Below are positions 63,126 through 64,000 of a stretch of 64,000 nt of DNA, in pieces. This stretch comes from Rouxiella sp. WC2420 (GTDB lineage: Bacteria > Pseudomonadota > Gammaproteobacteria > Enterobacterales > Enterobacteriaceae), in the NCBI RefSeq assembly GCF_041200025.1, contig NZ_CP165628.1, forward strand, positions 1,054,001 through 1,118,000. The letters are read 5' to 3'. The first letter of the stretch is position 1. Each line of letters begins with the position of its first letter. Below the pieces are notes generated by a model. It was not told the origin of the DNA and did not search any database. It saw only the letters and a list, made by a program, of their open reading frames with translations. The position numbers were made by a program, and so were the translations under genes.

Positions 63126-64000
63126 TCATTTCGCTGTTTTTTTATGCCGCTGGTGGCAAGTGGCGTAATTTGACTGGTTTTTACCTCGCTGCAATCCGAT
63201 TTTTACCAATAGCATACCGACAAAGGCACAGCCTGCGGCCAGGAAGAACACGCTGCGATAACCGGCAAAGCTCGATAAAATTCCTGCCAGAGGCCCGGTA
63301 ACGCCATAGGCTAAATCCTGAAACGCTGAATAACCTCCGAGCGCCGTGCCTCTGGCTTCTGGTGGAACGCGACGCACAACTTCGACGCCGAGCGACGGGA
63401 AGATAAGCGAGCAACCACAGCCGGTCAGTGCTGCACCGGCTAGCGCCATTAATGGGTTAACCGCCAGACAAATCAGCAATAATCCGGCGCATTCTACTAA
63501 TAGCGAATATTGTGCAACTTTGATGCCACCAAATTTATCTGGCAGATTACCTAGCATCAGTCGCACCGCGATAAATGCGGCACCAAAGGCGGTCAGCGCG
63601 AATCCGGCATACGACCAGCCAAACTGGTTGAAATACAGGGTGATAAAAACACTGAGCACCGAGAATCCGATACCCTGCAGCATCAGGCCCAACCCCGGTC
63701 GCCAGATGCGAACCCAGATAGTACTCAGCGGCTGGCGTTTACCAGCATGGGCTTCAACCGCAGGCACGCCGCGATCGACCAAAAGTGCAATCAGCGGTAA
63801 TAGCAGCATCAGACCGGCAGTGGTGGCCATCCCCTGAGAGCGGTATAGCGCCAGTCCGAGCGGTGCGCCGACAGCCATCGCCCCGTAGGTCGCCATGCCG
63901 TTCCAGGACATCACCTTGCCCGCCAATCCCTCGCCCGCAAGGCCCATACCCCAGGTCAAGTTTCCAGTGAGCAGCAGGCTCTCGCCAACACCCAGTAAAA
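63126..64000 (-). CDS. MFS transporter (YhhS/YfcJ-like), N-terminus outside window
   Basis: The frame is open to the window edge and gives the C-terminal ~291 residues. It contains about eight membrane segments, SLLLTGNLTWG and GKVMSWNGMATYGAMAVGAPLG before the cytoplasmic loop, and ARGTALGGYSAFQDLAYGVTGP, which resemble the YhhS/YfcJ group of major facilitator exporters. The substrate is unknown. The start lies beyond position 64000. Its end is followed by the iolAB control region, and it is not clearly part of the inositol locus. Confidence 0.85.
   Translation of the reverse strand, partial: LLGVGESLLLTGNLTWGMGLAGEGLAGKVMSWNGMATYGAMAVGAPLGLALYRSQGMATTAGLMLLLPLIALLVDRGVPAVEAHAGKRQPLSTIWVRIWRPGLGLMLQGIGFSVLSVFITLYFNQFGWSYAGFALTAFGAAFIAVRLMLGNLPDKFGGIKVAQYSLLVECAGLLLICLAVNPLMALAGAALTGCGCSLIFPSLGVEVVRRVPPEARGTALGGYSAFQDLAYGVTGPLAGILSSFAGYRSVFFLAAGCAFVGMLLVKIGLQRGKNQSNYATCHQRHKKTAK

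Noticed and set aside
1-64000. CRISPR arrays, insertion sequences, prophage genes
   Set aside because: The only regular repeats are ERIC units and the spacer duplication; no transposase, integrase, Cas or phage structural gene was recognised on either strand.

Overview
The window looks like chromosomal DNA of a gamma-proteobacterium of the order Enterobacterales, most like the Yersiniaceae group (Serratia, Rahnella, Ewingella, Rouxiella types). This rests on an E. coli-like backbone (dnaQ, tRNA-Asp, fadE, gmhA, yafJ, yafK, dinB, pepD, gpt, frsA, crl, proB, proA in E. coli order), on ERIC repeats, and on blocks absent from E. coli K-12. No species is claimed.

Layout. 1-0.8 kb: 3' end of dnaQ, then tRNA-Asp. 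0.8-5.4 kb: allantoin uptake, racemisation and hydrolysis (hpxC / hpxSAB type) plus a PchB-like chorismate-binding enzyme. 5.5-10.6 kb: a beta-glucoside/cellobiose PTS operon (EIIB, EIIA, GH4, EIIC) with a divergent RpiR-type regulator that carries extra HTH units. 10.6-24.6 kb: the rest of purine-ring catabolism: hpxWXYZ, the RpiR regulator hpxU, an ABC importer, the ureidoglycine aminotransferase, allantoate amidohydrolase, uraD, hiuH, an NCS2 permease, and a CTP-synthase-like protein that has lost its glutaminase residues. 24.8-31.4 kb: methionine salvage (yafV, ybdL, mtnBCD, mtnA, mtnK) with MetJ boxes in both divergent promoter regions. 31.6-46.9 kb: backbone genes, interrupted by a tandem duplication of the whole yehS-fadE spacer and by a six-unit tandem ERIC array between dinB and pepD. 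47-56.7 kb: an accessory stretch with a frameshifted repeat protein, a periplasmic aldose-epimerase-like protein, an orphan PTS EIIC, a shikimate-dehydrogenase-like enzyme, an SgrR-type regulator, a GH6 cellulase, a serine hydrolase, a DUF3237 protein and an orphan InvB/SpaK-type secretion chaperone. 56.8-64 kb: part of a myo-inositol catabolic locus (iolE- and iolI-like, RpiR regulator, Hyi-like isomerase, iolB, iolA) and a truncated MFS transporter.

How it works together. The purine genes cover 5-hydroxyisourate through allantoin, allantoate and ureidoglycine to oxamate-type end products. No urate hydroxylase (HpxO type) or urate oxidase is in the window. Well-spaced sigma-54 promoters before hpxF and hpxW, with an NtrC-like site, indicate nitrogen control. 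The methionine-salvage genes recycle methylthioribose to methionine, with YbdL and YafV covering transamination and omega-amide removal. The inositol locus supplies isomerase, dehydratase and semialdehyde dehydrogenase steps but lacks iolC, iolD and iolG here.

No CRISPR array, insertion sequence, integrase or prophage was found. The strongest candidates for something undescribed are the duplicated yehS-fadE spacer with its conserved 57-codon ORF, the pseudo-glutaminase beside the urate permease, and the repeat protein / orphan T3SS chaperone island.
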